The notes: generated by a model from the sequence alone, not told the origin. 64,000 nt of DNA from Triatoma infestans (GCA_011037195.1 JAAEAF010000257.1:124001-188000), one strand, 5' to 3'. Shown: positions 44,963 to 57,714, counted from the stretch's first letter. Numbers and translations are program-made.

Positions 44963-45960
44963 TCAAATTCTAGGGAAGATTGGTTAACCCTGGGTCCGTC
45001 TGGTGTGATTCCTGAGAATTATCTCCGATGCTACACGGACGGTTCCAGGATGGATGGTAGGTCTGCCGTCTATTTTGAGACGGGAGATCATTTGGTAGCG
45101 CCTCTTGATGAGTGGGCCACCGTTTTCCAGGCTGAGGTTTATGCAATTCTTTGCTGTATTTTGGATGAGAGGGTGCGTAACACTAATTTAAAAGGTGTTT
45201 GTATCTGCTCGGATAGCCAGGCTGCATTGAAGGCGCTTAATTCATGTGTCTTCACTTCCAGATTGGTGTTGGAATGTTCTAGAAGACTGGAAGATCTTTC
45301 TTCATTAAAGGATGTGCTTCCAGGTCATATGGGAATTTTTGGGAATGAGGAGGTGGATAGGTTTGCCAAATTAGGTGCCTCTCTCCCTTTCATTGGTCCA
45401 GAGCCTGCTGTTGGTGTGTCTTCTGACACATGTTTGTCGGGCTTACAGACGTGGATGACCTCACAGCACTCATCCTTATGGATGAGTGCAGTGGGTTGTC
45501 GGCAGTCTAAAATGCTCACTGGGGGCCCGGACGGAGCTTTGAGTAGTGGGGTCCGATGTCTTTCACTGACCTCCCTCAGGTATCTGGTTGGATTCCTCAC
45601 TGGGCATTGTGGTTTAAGGAGACATCTCTATATAATGGGACTTGTGCCTGACCCTTTTTGTAGAGTTTGTGAAACTGAGGAGGAAACACCCATGCATTTG
45701 ATGACGAATTGTTTGGGTTGTGAAGAGATTAGGTTTAGGACCTTCGGCCGGAATAGGATGTCGGTAGAGGATCTTAAGCTGTGTCTTTCTAAGGTTTTGG
45801 TCCGATTTGTTCGGTCTGTTGTGAAACTTAGATGGCTAAAACCTGGGCCTGGATTTTCATTCTAGTCCCAGTGGTTGTTATTCTTTAGGGGTAGCTATAT
45901 GGGCCCTGGGGCGCTTTGGATAGCGTAGGGTTTTGCCCTCCCCTTTTGCGAATAATAATA
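44963..45960 (+). mobile_element. 5'-truncated I-like LINE with intact RNase H end frame
   Basis: Flanked by ACAAACT (44956-44962 and 45961-45967) and ending in an AAT-type tail, as I-clade elements do. The frame to 45865 is open for over 280 codons: YTDGSRMDG, FQAEVYAIL and CICSDSQAALKAL supply the RNase H carboxylates, and PGHMGIFGNEEVDRFAKLGA follows. Compared with the copy at 33.2 kb, a few residues before PGH, including the Trp, are missing. The C-terminus has CRVCETEEETPMHLMTNC, a C-x2-C...H-x4-C knuckle. The intact frame suggests a young insertion. Confidence 0.85.
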
Positions 45961-45967
45961 ACAAACT

Positions 45968-46734
45968 ACAAACAAATCGGCCATAACCGACGTTACAGCA
46001 AATACTTGACAGATACTCAAATTTTCGTCAAAATAAAAAGACTAACTACTACTCAGTTGTAAAAACAAACCAAAAATTCTAGTAACTATTGTAACTTCTC
46101 AAATCCTTAGTAGAATAAAAAGTTTTCTGTTAGGGAAGTCCGCTACAACAAGTGTTGGAGACTTCATTTTGCCGAGAGCAGCCACATCAGTCGCTATGCT
46201 CGTCTCCAGCATGTTCTTACTTCTCTCTGTCCGGTAGGATCGATTGTCTACACTATGAAGAACCAAGCTTCCCCCAAAATCTATCATTAACTCCCTTCAA
46301 GAGCTATCAAATATCATATTTAAGACCGCCAATTTTAGGGCTGAAGTCAGTCTACAATCAATATTTCAAGAGTTTGAAATCTTCATTTGAAGAGTCTATA
46401 ATCAATCACTCAAGAGTTTGAAACTCATATTTCAAGAGCCTCCTGCAAGCAATCAAGATGTGTACAAACAGCTTTCAACAGGTTATTAACTATTATTGCA
46501 AGGAATTGGTTATACCCATTGGCTAGCTCTTCCTTTTGGAACCTCCCTGGGGTCTGGAATCATTTAGAAGTAGAGCTTTGTTAAGAATTTTTCTTCGAAG
46601 CTGAGGAGCAGAAGGGTAATTCCGCTCTGTCTGACATTAAATAAAATGCCATTGAATAGTATATATTTGATTCAAGGACTCCTGAGGGCCAAGTACCATA
46701 CTCGGAGACTATGGGATTACCCAGCATTTTCCTG
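45968..46734. other. Unassigned DNA
   Basis: No gene recognised. Short runs of TCAAGAGTTTGAAA recur between 46310 and 46440. Confidence 0.35.
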
Positions 46735-47230
46735 ATTGAAATTCACGCAATCGAAAGATATCTTTAGTTCAACTCTGACAGGAAATATTGGAATAGAGGA
46801 TTTAATATTATCCGATAGCTGGGCAGCCATTAAAGCACTGAGCTCATATGCCATCAGTTCAAAAATGGCATGGGAATGCCACGGCGAACTCAATGACCTG
46901 GACAATAGAGTTACTCTATTTTGGGTGCAAGAGAGTATTTTGGCATAGAAGGAAATCAGATGGCCAATACCTGACAAGAAAAGGAGCTGCATCTCCCTTT
47001 TTGGAGTCTGAAACCTTCTGTGGAATAAGCGACCAGTTTTTTCGAGAAGAGCTCAGAGAAGACCTCATAAGAGATTGCGATCTGTTCAAAGAAGAATTTG
47101 GAAGCCTGGGCAGTTACCAGTGTTGGAGGAAAGCAAACTCTCCCTAAAGCATCCCCAGATTCTGAGACTTCTTAGAGATCTTAATCTGGAAGGGGTGCGC
47201 AAGGTGAGTGGTCTTATTCTGGCACTATAC
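46735..47230 (+). mobile_element. RNase H fragment of a non-LTR element
   Basis: Frames give IEIHAIERY, then IIRxLGSH/ISDSWAAIKAL-like and a RQQ-type region, related to the fragments at 42-43.5 kb. Stops and shifts throughout. Confidence 0.5.
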
Positions 47231-47482
47231 GACAAATACTATTATCATGGATGCAACAACACAAATTTCAAACATACACTTCCAAGAAGTAATCAACTGT
47301 CTTCACCAGTTCTCTGCCAAAAATATTTTTGTAGATTAACCGAATCAACCAATAGAACAACCAAAATTTCTCACTAACTCAGCCAGTTAGGTTATCTAAC
47401 AAGCTGCACCCATCAAGCAAACAACATTACTCTTTGCTCGGCTAATATATCCTCTATTTATTAGATCAATGTACCTAATAAT

Positions 47483-47795
47483 GTCAGAGACATTTTCCGT
47501 GGTAGCCTGCTTCATTTTGTGGTCATCGACCGGTTTCGGGCGTTCGCCCATCTTCAGGATGCGTTTGTCAGACAATGTGATATCACAGGCTTGCATACAG
47601 CAAATTTAGTTTATACACTCACTTCAGTTTACACTGGGAGTGTGTAAACTGAATTTGCTCTGTGCAAGTCTGTGTTATCACACTGTCTGACAAACGCATC
47701 CTGAAGATGGGCGAACGCCCGAAACCGGTCGATGACCACAAAATGAAGCAGACTACCACGGAAAATGTCTCTGATGCTTTCCAATCTCCACAACA
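47483..47795. mobile_element. Foldback element F1, hammerhead-like motif in both arms
   Basis: Flanked by TACCTAATAAT (47472-47482 and 47796-47806). Two inverted arms of about 130 bp each hold CATC-CTGAAGA-T-GGGCG-AA-CGCCC-GAAA-CCGGTC-GATG, at 47524-47561 (minus) and 47697-47734 (plus). Begins GTCAGAGACATTTTCC and ends near CTCCACAACA. No coding capacity. Confidence 0.8.
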
Positions 47796-47806
47796 TACCT
47801 AATAAT

Positions 47807-49279
47807 ACCTTCGACAGAATATTGTTTATAATATTTCATTATTGTCATATAATATATTAGTTAATCAATTATTTCTAAATAAATAATATTTGAAATATTA
47901 TTTATTTGATTTACTAATCAGAATTTTATATTTTTATATTCATTTTTCTAACAGAAATATATATAACTAACAGATAACAGAACAAAATTTATGCAAAGTG
48001 ATTAATTTGCATAAACAAATCCATAAATAAAAGTTTAATAAAACAAAAACAAAAAAAATTAATTCAGAATACATCCATCCTCCTATCCTTTGTGATTCTT
48101 AATTGAGTTTGTGTATCAAACATGGAGTTTGCTTTTTATTTATTTATTTTTAATTTAATAATTTCCTACTAAACGTTAATTTGCATAAAACAGTTTATCT
48201 ATCAATAAAACATTGAAAAGACAGTAAACAAATCATTTTTAATTTTATTTTTAATTAATTTCTTATTGGTTGATTTGTAAAGTATTTCTATGGCGGCCAT
48301 TTTATATTTAGTTGTGTTATCTATATTGAAGATCATCAGCTTCAATAATTTAGATTTAAAATAAAAATTGAATCATAACCTTGTGTTTATACGTTGTTTA
48401 CTTTTATTAAGACTGTACGATTCTTTGATTCCCACTGGCCTATTCTCTTAGTGTTTCTTGCATCATACCAAGCAAATGTGAAGACAACTCTGCTATGAAT
48501 ACCTCTACACTTTTTTTTTATCGACTTGAAGAAATTCCATCGAAATTGGAATTTTATTTATTTAATTTTTCATTAAACTACAGATATAGGGGATCATACA
48601 ATGTGCTGAAATACAACCAGAAAGGAAGTCTAATTGTATAGTACTAGCTAAAATGTGTTGTTCCTAAAATTATCTGGAAGACGAGATGGAAGAAAAAGGT
48701 GTTTTATGGTCCGCTTGTGGAGAAATAAAAGATATCCCTGAGAAAAAAAAATGAGGAAGAGACTGGGACTCTGTGAGATGTCGCATGCAGCCTAGAAGAG
48801 GATCGGAAAGATCTTCTCACTTTAAGGGGAGCAGGATAACTCTTAAAAGAAAACTAAAATGGGTATTTAACAGTTATGTATTTGACAAGATAGAAAGGGC
48901 CACGTTTACACACTTGAGTTTCAGAATTAGAGCGCTAGCGAGTGTGGCAAATGAATAAGAGTTGTAACGAACCTTTCTCTAGAGCTAAATATTAGATTTT
49001 TCATACAATCTTATTAAATTCGTTCTTAATTTATATGAATGGAAAAAAAATATGAACAAGTTGAACTATTAAGGATGTATTTTAATGCAACTCAAATATT
49101 CCCTCTCTATATAAACTCTTCCGTTTAATATAACCTTAAATCTGCTGTATCTGAGATTGGTTTTAATCTCGTTTTCGCGTATTGGCGCTAGATGTCGAGC
49201 TAATTAGAATTAAATAATATTACGTTTACACACTAGTGAGAGAAAGTAGTGAGTAACTCATTTGTGCGTAAAGTTGAAT
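47807..49279. other. AT-rich DNA without recognised features
   Basis: Nothing supported on either strand. Confidence 0.4.
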
Positions 49280-49291
49280 TTTTTTCACTAA

Positions 49292-49586
49292 TCATCAGAG
49301 ATATTTACCGTGATAGCCTGCTTCATTTTGTGGTCATCGACCGGTTTTGGGCGTTCGCCCATCATCAGGATGCTTTTTGCCAAACACTGCGATTTGCACT
49401 CTATTTAGTTTATAGAGTGTACCAACGAAATTTGCTCTGTGCAAATCAATGTTATCACACTATTTGACAAAAAGCATCCTGATGATGAGCGAGTCCCCGA
49501 AACCGGTCGATGACCATAAAAAGAAGCAGGCTGTCACGGAAAATATCCCTGATGCTTTCCAGTTCTGCGGAACCAACCACAACAAC
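49292..49586. mobile_element. Foldback element F2, hammerhead-like motif in both arms
   Basis: Flanked by TTTTTTCACTAA (49280-49291 and 49587-49598). Motifs at 49335-49372 (minus) and 49475-49512 (plus). Both have CTGATGA; the minus-strand copy has AAAA where GAAA is expected. Ends TGCGGAACCAACCACAACAAC. Confidence 0.8.
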
Positions 49587-49599
49587 TTTTTTCACTAAA

Positions 49600-51115
49600 T
49601 TTAGTGTAATAATCGTGATATTATTCAATGATTGTAGAAATACATATTTCAAGATCTGAAACTAAGCATCAATTCATACTCATCTTAATTGAATCATTGT
49701 ATAATCAATAATCCGGTCAATTTTTGATGTTTTCCTTGATTGAGAAAGTTTCTTTACAAGAGACAAAGATGTATATTGCGTTTTTAATTTTTCAAAAAGC
49801 ACAATTATACGAACTCGTAGAATCTACAGTGAAATATGAAATTAGATTATTTAAATATTATTACAACTCAAATAGGTATCATTTATCTTGGTATGGGCTT
49901 GATATTGGTATTATATTAGTATAGGCAATAACTTATTACTATATGTAAATACAACATAGAAAATTGAAATTTACTTTAAATGTAAGTATCCCATTATTCA
50001 ATTTTTGCTTTCGTTATGAAATAAATTTAGAAAAACTAATAATTTACGCTATCAAGCTGAACAGTTTATTGTATACAAATACAATAATAAGGTATAGAGT
50101 ATTCACAATTTATGACGAATATTGTTATGCGTGACCATTGTGAATATCTTGTTATGATTGGGAAGATTATTGTGATTACAAACGGAGATGACATAGGCAC
50201 AGAGATACTATATAATAAATATGGGTAATCCTTAGTTGTTAAGAACTGATATGATCTATAACATTGTATATGATGGAAAAAAAAGATGAAGAAATAGCTA
50301 GTTTTGTAATCTGTAGAGTGGCGCACCTAAACGGACCGGCCGGACTATCCTAGCAGCGTGTACGCTTTTGAAGGGACTGTTAATTGAAAGCAATTTATGT
50401 AGTGACAGTTGCTGGCGACAGTTGTCCGCCACGGTCACACGTATTTCTACTTTGTTTGAACAGTCCAACCAAATTTAATTATACTTACAAAGAGTGTATA
50501 TGTTATATTTTTTCATTTCACTTTCAATTTCCGTTTTTCCCTTTTATTTATTTTTCCAAATGGATTTTTTATTCATTTTCCTTTTTTTTTATTTTTATGT
50601 TATATATACATTTTTAACATAACAAAAGCTGTAATAAAATATTTTTAACCAAGATATCTGTAAAATTCACTGGAAACTCATATTACTTTCCATTGTTAAA
50701 GAAACATCAAAAGGCTTCTTAGAATTGATTCACGATTAAAGCTCGTAAATTGGGAATGCAAATTTTTTGAACTATTAACTGCTGTTTGCCCGAACTTGAG
50801 AGATTTTGGCAGTATTAATAATGCATTCTCATTACTCCTTCAATACTCGATTTTTACAAATTATTTTTAGTTTCAATTCAGCTCTAGGATCAGAAGCGTT
50901 TCCAAAAACTCGTTCAACGGCTACTACACGAATGTTTAACTTTTGGTGCTAAAATGACCTTTATACTCGATTAAATATCGCTCATTCTCATTTCATTAGT
51001 TAGTTAACAAAATTGCATTTCTTATTCATAATAAAAAACAGTAACGTAATAATTAGCAACAATTTTTTTTTTTTTTTTTTTACAACTAATATTTCCTCAT
51101 ATTCTATACTCCAGT
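49600..51115. other. AT-rich DNA without recognised features
   Basis: A 19-20 base T run lies near 51063. Otherwise nothing recognised. Confidence 0.4.
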
Positions 51116-51121
51116 TGCATG

Positions 51122-52044
51122 TATAATGGGCATGATGAAGGCGAGAAATGGTTTGGTTTGAATGAACAAACTAGAAATGGATGAACACTGTATAATGTTA
51201 AAAGTGACACTGACTGCCTGGTGTAATGACATATCAAAGTCATAGCAATGTCAAAGTGGTTCCAGCCAGCTGCTATCTTCACAAAGGATGGCAGGAATAA
51301 AGGATAATTTATAACTAGTGGCCTAGCCGGCCGCTGTCCCAACAAACAAAACCCTTTTCAATACAAGGGTCAATACTTTACAGCAAAGCAAGCACCGATA
51401 AAGCTAGCCACTGACCTAAATCACTGGTCACCGAACTAACCACGGTCGCACAAGGTCGCACACTGGGAGAGATGTCTTGGTGTGAGTGTTGCTAACACTA
51501 ATATAAACTTCGCCCCATTGGAAGAGGGGATCATTATTAAACACGAGTACGTCAGTAGATTATTATATAAGAGTACATCGTTATACTTATTTTCATAATT
51601 GTGCATCTTAGTTTATTTAATTTAATCATCTTAAATTAATTGTTATTTTAACTTTAAATTATCTAAGTATTTCATTTTAATAGTTACCATTTCTCACATT
51701 TAAATTACTGTACAAATATAGTCTATTTTTTTATAAATTCAGTGTTAGTAATTCGAGCTCCAACTTCCAAAAATCTCTAAACTAACTTCCGCCCTCTTCA
51801 AGACATCTACTACATACCTCAGGAATCACAGTAAACGATTCCACAACACTGGATATTATACTAAAATGATAGAGTGGTAAAGGGTGAGGTAAATGACACG
51901 TTGTGACTGGCGAGTGAACTCTGATGTATATCTATATCTCGTCGCTGTATTTATACAGTTTCTCCCACTCTAATCCAAGAGAGTGATCCTGTCATTTTTG
52001 TCTCTCTTTCTCTGCTATGGATCCTCTCTTTGGATCCTATTACA
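51122..52044 (+). mobile_element. LTR-like element A2, copy 3, split by a solo LTR
   Basis: Flanked by CATG (51118-51121 and 52045-52048), starting TATAATGGG and ending CCTATTACA. Without the 627-bp solo LTR and its duplication it is about 292 bp. Confidence 0.6.
51222..51848 (+). mobile_element. Solo LTR with CTGG target duplication
   Basis: Starts TGTAATGACATATC, ends GATTCCACAACA, and is flanked by CTGG (51218-51221 and 51849-51852). Same family as the LTR at 16344-18458. It keeps the uninterrupted TTAG site used by the piggyBac in that copy. Confidence 0.85.
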
Positions 52045-52048
52045 CATG

Positions 52049-52900
52049 AATAAAATTTAATATTAAGCTACAATCAAACGTGAGATTTAATTTTTTTTTT
52101 TTTTTATATAATTTTATGGCATTATCTCTCTAGTCATAGCCATTTACCGAACTTATGGAAGAATCACTTCACTCACTGCCTACAGCTAGAGTCATTCCGC
52201 CATCCCAAATAGCGTACAGCTACTAGTGTATTACAAAACAATCACTCCAACTCATCCATGCTAATAAATACACGCATCCCCATTAATCTTTCTCACTTCG
52301 AACTATATACATGAACTAAGTGGGGTGGAGTACGATATTCATCACATCCCGTTATGCTAAGACTAAAATATAACATTTATCCTAATACACTTACACCATT
52401 AAATACAATCTTCCAAATAAATAAGGCACCCAAATAAAATTACATACTCATATCATCAGAGATGATTAGCTCTGCGGAACCAACCACCACAACAAACATA
52501 CATACTCATACTTTTAAAAGCTATATTCCTAAACTAAGTTTGGGTTGTGGTCTTCCTTCACACCGTTATACCTAAATCAGCAGAAACCTAAACCTAAATC
52601 AAAGCTTTTTTACTCCTCAAGTACGCTTGTTATATCATTACATATCTATCTAGATTGATCGGTATGCTGTGTTTTCAGCAACCTAACTAAGTTAAGGCAG
52701 CATCATTTATTTATATTTGTACTTGTAAATATTTATAAATAAATTGTTTCTCTCTCTAGATAATTGCATTTTGTTTATTAATTTCAATTCTATACGTTTC
52801 ATATTTTTATTTTGAAGTGTCTTATGAATTCCAGTACGATTTCTACAATTATCTCACCAGGCTTCGTTGCAATGCATTTATATTAAAAGGGTTCACCAAC
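52049..52900. other. AT-rich DNA, one tiny insertion
   Basis: Apart from the 47-bp miniature at 52453-52499, nothing is recognised. Confidence 0.4.
52453..52499. mobile_element. 47-bp miniature with foldback-element ends
   Basis: Starts TCATCAGAGATGATTAGC and includes TCTGCGGAACCAACCACCAC, the outer sequences of F2 and F3, with no arms between. Flanked by ACATACTCATA (52442-52452 and 52500-52510). Confidence 0.65.
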
Positions 52901-54120
52901 TCCTTGGATAATTTCTCTAGCATCTTACTTTTCTCCGCTTCATATCTTGGGGCATATCATAAAATGAGTATGTTCTAGACTTTCAACCACCTGACATTGT
53001 GGGCAATTAGGTGTGCTCCCTATATTAATTATGTGTAAGTATTCCTAGCAAATACCATGATTTATCCTAGGCGACTTATAATGCACACTATATTTTTTTG
53101 AGTGACAGCTTTTGCGTACCACGGTTTTTTCCTTACTCACGGATTAATGCTTTTATAGAACAGTCCTTTACTTTCAGTCCTTTACTTGCCACTCATTAAG
53201 GACTGAAATTTTAACCTCACTATTTAAATTTGGGAGTGGTACTTTATATCTAGGGGTTCATCTAGCTAGGTGGGTTGCTTTATTAGAAAGTCTGCCTTTT
53301 GATTCCCCTCAATTCTCACAGGGGATTTTATCCACATCAACCTGATAGTTCTACCCTCTTCTTACATTACATTTAACAATTCAATTATTTCTATAAAATA
53401 TAATTCTTCTTAGCAGAGATTTGCAGTTTTTGTTGCGCCGAAATTGGCATTTTGACTGTGCATTAAAATAACAGCGTCTTCTTTACATATTGATTTTAGG
53501 TATTTAAGAGCCATTAATGTGGAAATCTTCTAGCAGGTGTAAATGCTAACTATATTTGGTAATTTAAACATTTTTTTCAGTATTATTTTGTGAATCATAT
53601 ATGCTACATCCGGTTTTTCCATTAATTTTAGACGCATCCATGTAAACAAATCTAGCTGTAGGCCAATTAGTTCTGATTAACTGTCTAAGCGATTCACCTG
53701 CATGAAAATTATCTTTAAATTGCCGTAATTATTGTAAAGGAGAATTTGAACATTATGAGTATACTGAACCGAGATATAGTCGAGCTTTTTAACACTTTCA
53801 ACAATTTCACAATATTTGGATTACTTTGTGAACGACTGACAAAGAAGAGGAGATACTTTATCCACCAATACTTACACGTCGCATTCTGAATACTCACATT
53901 GTTTATTAGGGAGTAAATTTCTGGACTATCCTGAGAAGAAATCTTTGAGATAAAACTTCTCTTCTACATTTCAGAAGCATTTCACCAGCTTCATTCGAGA
54001 GGCGCTTATCGTAGAGTCCTGAATACCCAGGTATATTCTAATGCATTTATTGTGGACAACATCCAGCGAGTGCAATATAGTTATAAAATTTAACATAACA
54101 CCCCTTAATAAACTTAACTT
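52900..54120 (-). mobile_element. Non-LTR ORF2 remnant: RT thumb, RNase H and zinc knuckle
   Basis: On minus, in order: LLDVVHNKCIRIYLGI (post-RT), FVYMDASKINGKTG (RNase H start, Asp kept), and PNCPQCQVVESLEHTHF with a following C (terminal knuckle). Many stops. Confidence 0.6.
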
Positions 54121-54259
54121 TATCCTCCTCCTTTGTTACTACGCGCGCTTAGACATGCTGTAGTTGTAAGGCATTGATTCACATTTTTTCTCCTCTCAGC
54201 CTCTTTTTGCAGTATATACAATACTGGCACATTGTCCTGAATTTTTTTTGCCTTTCTCT

Positions 54260-54385
54260 TACTCCTAGTAAGAGAAAGATTGTAATCGTGTCTAATTTTG
54301 ATATCGACTTTTCACCGTAAATATCCGTTTTGAGGTCCCCTGAGTCCAAAAAAGTGGTTTTTAGCAAATGGTCTGTGTGTGTGTT
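54260..54385 (-). repeat. Family-C terminal fragment
   Basis: CTAGTAAGAGAAAGATTGTAA and GAGGTCCCCTGAGTCC, then a GTGTGT run; the other end is missing. Confidence 0.5.
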
Positions 54386-54659
54386 TTTTTTTTTTAATAT
54401 CTTTATTACCTTCATGCTCCGCTCATTTGAGCACTACATGAAATTTACAAAATATTAATACATGTATACAGTTTACATTTAAACTAAAATGCATATTTAT
54501 GCGGACAAAATTACATATTATGAACATGGCCATTACATGAAAACATTTAGAATTATTTACACTTATGTAAAAATAGTACGAAATATTAATGTGCGGATAT
54601 GCGACAACACAAATTAATGAAGGAAATTCACATTAATTAACTTGATTTAAAACAATAAC

Positions 54660-54955
54660 TATTATAGACACAATATTAACTACTCTTTTTTTTATTTGTT
54701 TATTATTTTATTTTTATTGTTATTATCATTATTTTTTTTTTAATATTTAAGTATATATATTTTTTTTGTTTTTTATTTTTTTATTTTTTATATATATTTT
54801 TATTTATTTATTTATTGTTTATTTTTATTTTTATTTTTTTCTATTATTTATTTATTTTTTTGTTTATTTTTTGTTTATTTATTTATTATTTTTTTTCTAT
54901 TATTTATTTATTTTATATTTCATTTTATTATTATTATTTCAATTATTCAAGAAGT
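54660..54955. repeat. T-rich low-complexity tract
   Basis: Nearly 300 bp of TTTATT-type sequence. The plus-strand frame reading Phe/Ile/Tyr repeats across it is a composition artefact. Confidence 0.8.
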
Positions 54956-55068
54956 AACATTACTATTGTATATGAATATTATTACTCTTTTGACATAATT
55001 ATTGAAATGTGCAAAGAATCTTGACTGAAGCAATGTAGATTTTTGAGGAGGCCAACACTCGTCCTGAG

Positions 55069-55560
55069 TCACCACCTGCTGCATGAGTAAGTGTCTTGCC
55101 GGCTGCAAGCATTCGCATTCCCACAAGAGATGGTCGAAAAAGAATCACATGTACAAAATGCAGTTTCGGTTATGTTAAATCTGTTCAGATAATGTGCCAT
55201 TTTCCCATGTCCAGAAAGAAGCTGAGTCAACCCATAGCCGAAGTGGTGCATTTGGAGACCGCTCTCTACTGAAGGAAGAAATTCTCTAGTGAGAGTACCC
55301 GTGGTCGAATTATCCCAGAGATGCTGCCAAGCTTTCATGCTGCGTTGATGCGCCCAATGTTCCAGGGCCGATTTGGGGTACTTGTTGTAAGCAATCGCCA
55401 AACCAGAATCCTTTGACGCTGCTTTCGCCATTTGGTCAGCAATCTCATTTCCGTCAATACCCACGTCTTCACCTATGAGAATGAAATTGTTCATCTATTT
55501 TGCAGTATACAAAGCCTCTTCCTTATCATATCGATTATAGGGTAGTGGATATCGTTATTC
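55069..55560 (-). mobile_element. RNase H and C-terminus of a non-LTR element
   Basis: A 141-codon open frame reads VGIDGNEIADQMAKAAS (RNase H, last Asp kept; the usual His is Asp), then GHGKMAHYLNRFNITETAFC and CDSFSTISCG. The upstream RNase H part is broken. Different family from 45 kb. Confidence 0.7.
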
Positions 55561-55594
55561 TGCAAAGAGTCCAGTGTGATTCGACTATCTGTTG

Positions 55595-56135
55595 TGTGCG
55601 CGTGTGCGTGTATGAGAACAGCATATCTCAAAAACGAGAAACCGTAGAAAGATGAAACTTGATACTCCGTATCATCATAGGATCTGACAGTACGTTATTT
55701 GTTAAAATTCCTCAACCGAAAGTATCACTTTACTATCTAGCCTTTTTACGTTTTTGCGATTTTCTCAAAAATGGCTCCGACGATTTTCTTCAAACTTATC
55801 AACTACGCATACAAAGAGCTACAACATATATTTGAAACATTTTCCAGGGGAAAATTGTTTTAAGGTCCCCTTTTGGGGGAGGGGTGAGGTTAGGTTTTTA
55901 TCTAAAGTTCAATCATAGTTGACTATACAATTCTATCATCCAAACAAAATTAATTAGAAATAAATAGATGCCAAAATTCCGAGTTGCAAGAAAATTAGTA
56001 AACCGGATGTGGGCTTTTACTGAACCTTTTTTTCTCAGTTTTCGACGAATTTCATTAAATTTGGTATTCAGCTATAAAATTTGTCAATTATAAGTTTGAG
56101 AACTGAATAAGAGAAAGTTGTGTGAGTGTTCACAC
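55595..56135 (-). repeat. Family-C repeat copy with one internal unit
   Basis: Internal unit starts near 55765 (AAAATGGCTCCGACG) and the end is AATAAGAGAAAGTTGTGTGAG followed by a GTGTTCACACC hairpin. Confidence 0.6.
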
Positions 56136-56139
56136 CATA

Positions 56140-57300
56140 TTTATATACGAGTTCTCACAATTCTGAAGACGGAAGCGATGCTCCATGAATCAATTTCATA
56201 ATAAAATATATTTTGTATTGTGTAATTTATGATTTATCTACCTTCCTCATTTTGAACGGCGTGTGGGCCCCGACGTCCTTTAACTTTCTTCCTTCGAACA
56301 AGCGTGGCGGGCTCTGTTCCTTCTTCTCTTTCTCATGAGGATTATTGGAAGGAGCGAGATATAATTATTGCGGGAAGAACTGTTTCTATTATTTTCATTT
56401 GACATTTTTGACACCCTTGTGGGGATAAGATTTGAAAGGTTTTATTTAACTAATTTTTTTTTTTTTACACATTACATTTTTTTACCATATATGGTAATTT
56501 AACTACGCATTCATTAACTATGGTTTATACATATCATTTTAGGTTATTTATTTAATAGGACATTGATATAGATTGTGTGAATTCAAGTTATACAATTGAT
56601 TTAGTACAGGAAAATTGCAAACATAAGTTCACTTAATCACATTCTGTTGCTGATAACTTGGTAGAAAGCTGCTTTAGAGCTTTAGTGTGTAAATTTTAAT
56701 GGCAGTGCTCAAAACATTGCTCAATCTATTTCTCCCAATTCGATTTGATATTATTTAAGGCAGAAAATAGAGTTTCACAAGAGTACGTAGAAGAGAAAAT
56801 TCTTAGAAGAGCTTTAGCAAAGGTATTAAGTACATAAATGTTTTCGGGAAGGCTATACCACAAGCTTAGTGATTCACAGTCTGAAAACAGTACATGCGAT
56901 ATCATGCAGACGTTCTCGCTTATGTTCTTCTAATTCATTTCTAAAAGATTTAATTCAAAAACTTTCATTTCCAAAAAAGGATTACACTGGAAGTGAGCTA
57001 ATTGTATTTCTAGATCTTTTAAATCCAACCACTCAAAGCCATTTAATTTAAGATCCATGAATTCTGTTTAAGATAAGGATACTTTATAAATTGGATTGTT
57101 TGTTCAACATTCGAATCTAATGAAAACTGCTGAGGTATCAAATATTTTTCAGCAACCAGGTCGTACAACCTGAAACCCTCAAGTATATCAGTCCTGACAC
57201 GCCTGTCATCATTGATCTGGACAATAGATAAGACTTAAGTTGCTATGCTTTAGCCATTTAATAAGGATGAAAAATATTTCCTATTGCAGAATATCTTGCA
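56140..57300. other. Unassigned DNA with a possible coding remnant
   Basis: On minus near 56940-56870 a frame reads RNELEEHKRERLHDIACTVF before a stop. Family not recognised; possibly hAT-related. No other feature. Confidence 0.2.
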
Positions 57301-57307
57301 GGACCTT

Positions 57308-57535
57308 TAGGACTTAGCTCAGTGGTTAACGTAATTGGAATCCCATGCGGAGGACCCGGGTTCGAGTACAGTGTGCTACTCTTAGATTTTTTTTCTTCCT
57401 AGTAGCCCGTACAGTTCACTGTCCGGTGATGGACATTGTTGTCTGTACATTGTGAGAGAACACTGTCCGGAGGCCAGCAGGGTACTGAGAAGGCCACAGA
57501 TGTTGAGGCACCTGAAATTAAAAAAAAAAAAAAAA
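57308..57535 (+). mobile_element. tRNA-derived SINE, poly-A type
   Basis: A box GACTTAGCTCAGTGGTTAAC, B box GGGTTCGAGTAC, body with CTTAGATTTTTTTTC, CCGGTGATGG, GTCCGGAGGCC, tail TTGAGGCACCTGAAATT and poly-A. Confidence 0.8.
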
Positions 57536-57714
57536 TGGCCAGATCATCGGCCGACTGGAGCCCGGTCGCCGCCGGATATATTGGATGCAGCTTTCTCACT
57601 AGGAATATCTTAAATGAGCCTTCAAAGGTAGTAAGCATTTCAGAAACAAATACAAATACTCCTATATATAGGAGTCGTCTGACTGTTTCATACCATGTTA
57701 TTTAATATTACAAA

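Noticed and set aside
54660..54957. Long Phe/Ile/Tyr-rich open frames resembling membrane segments
   Set aside because: They arise from a T-rich low-complexity tract and have no start context, homologue or neighbour.
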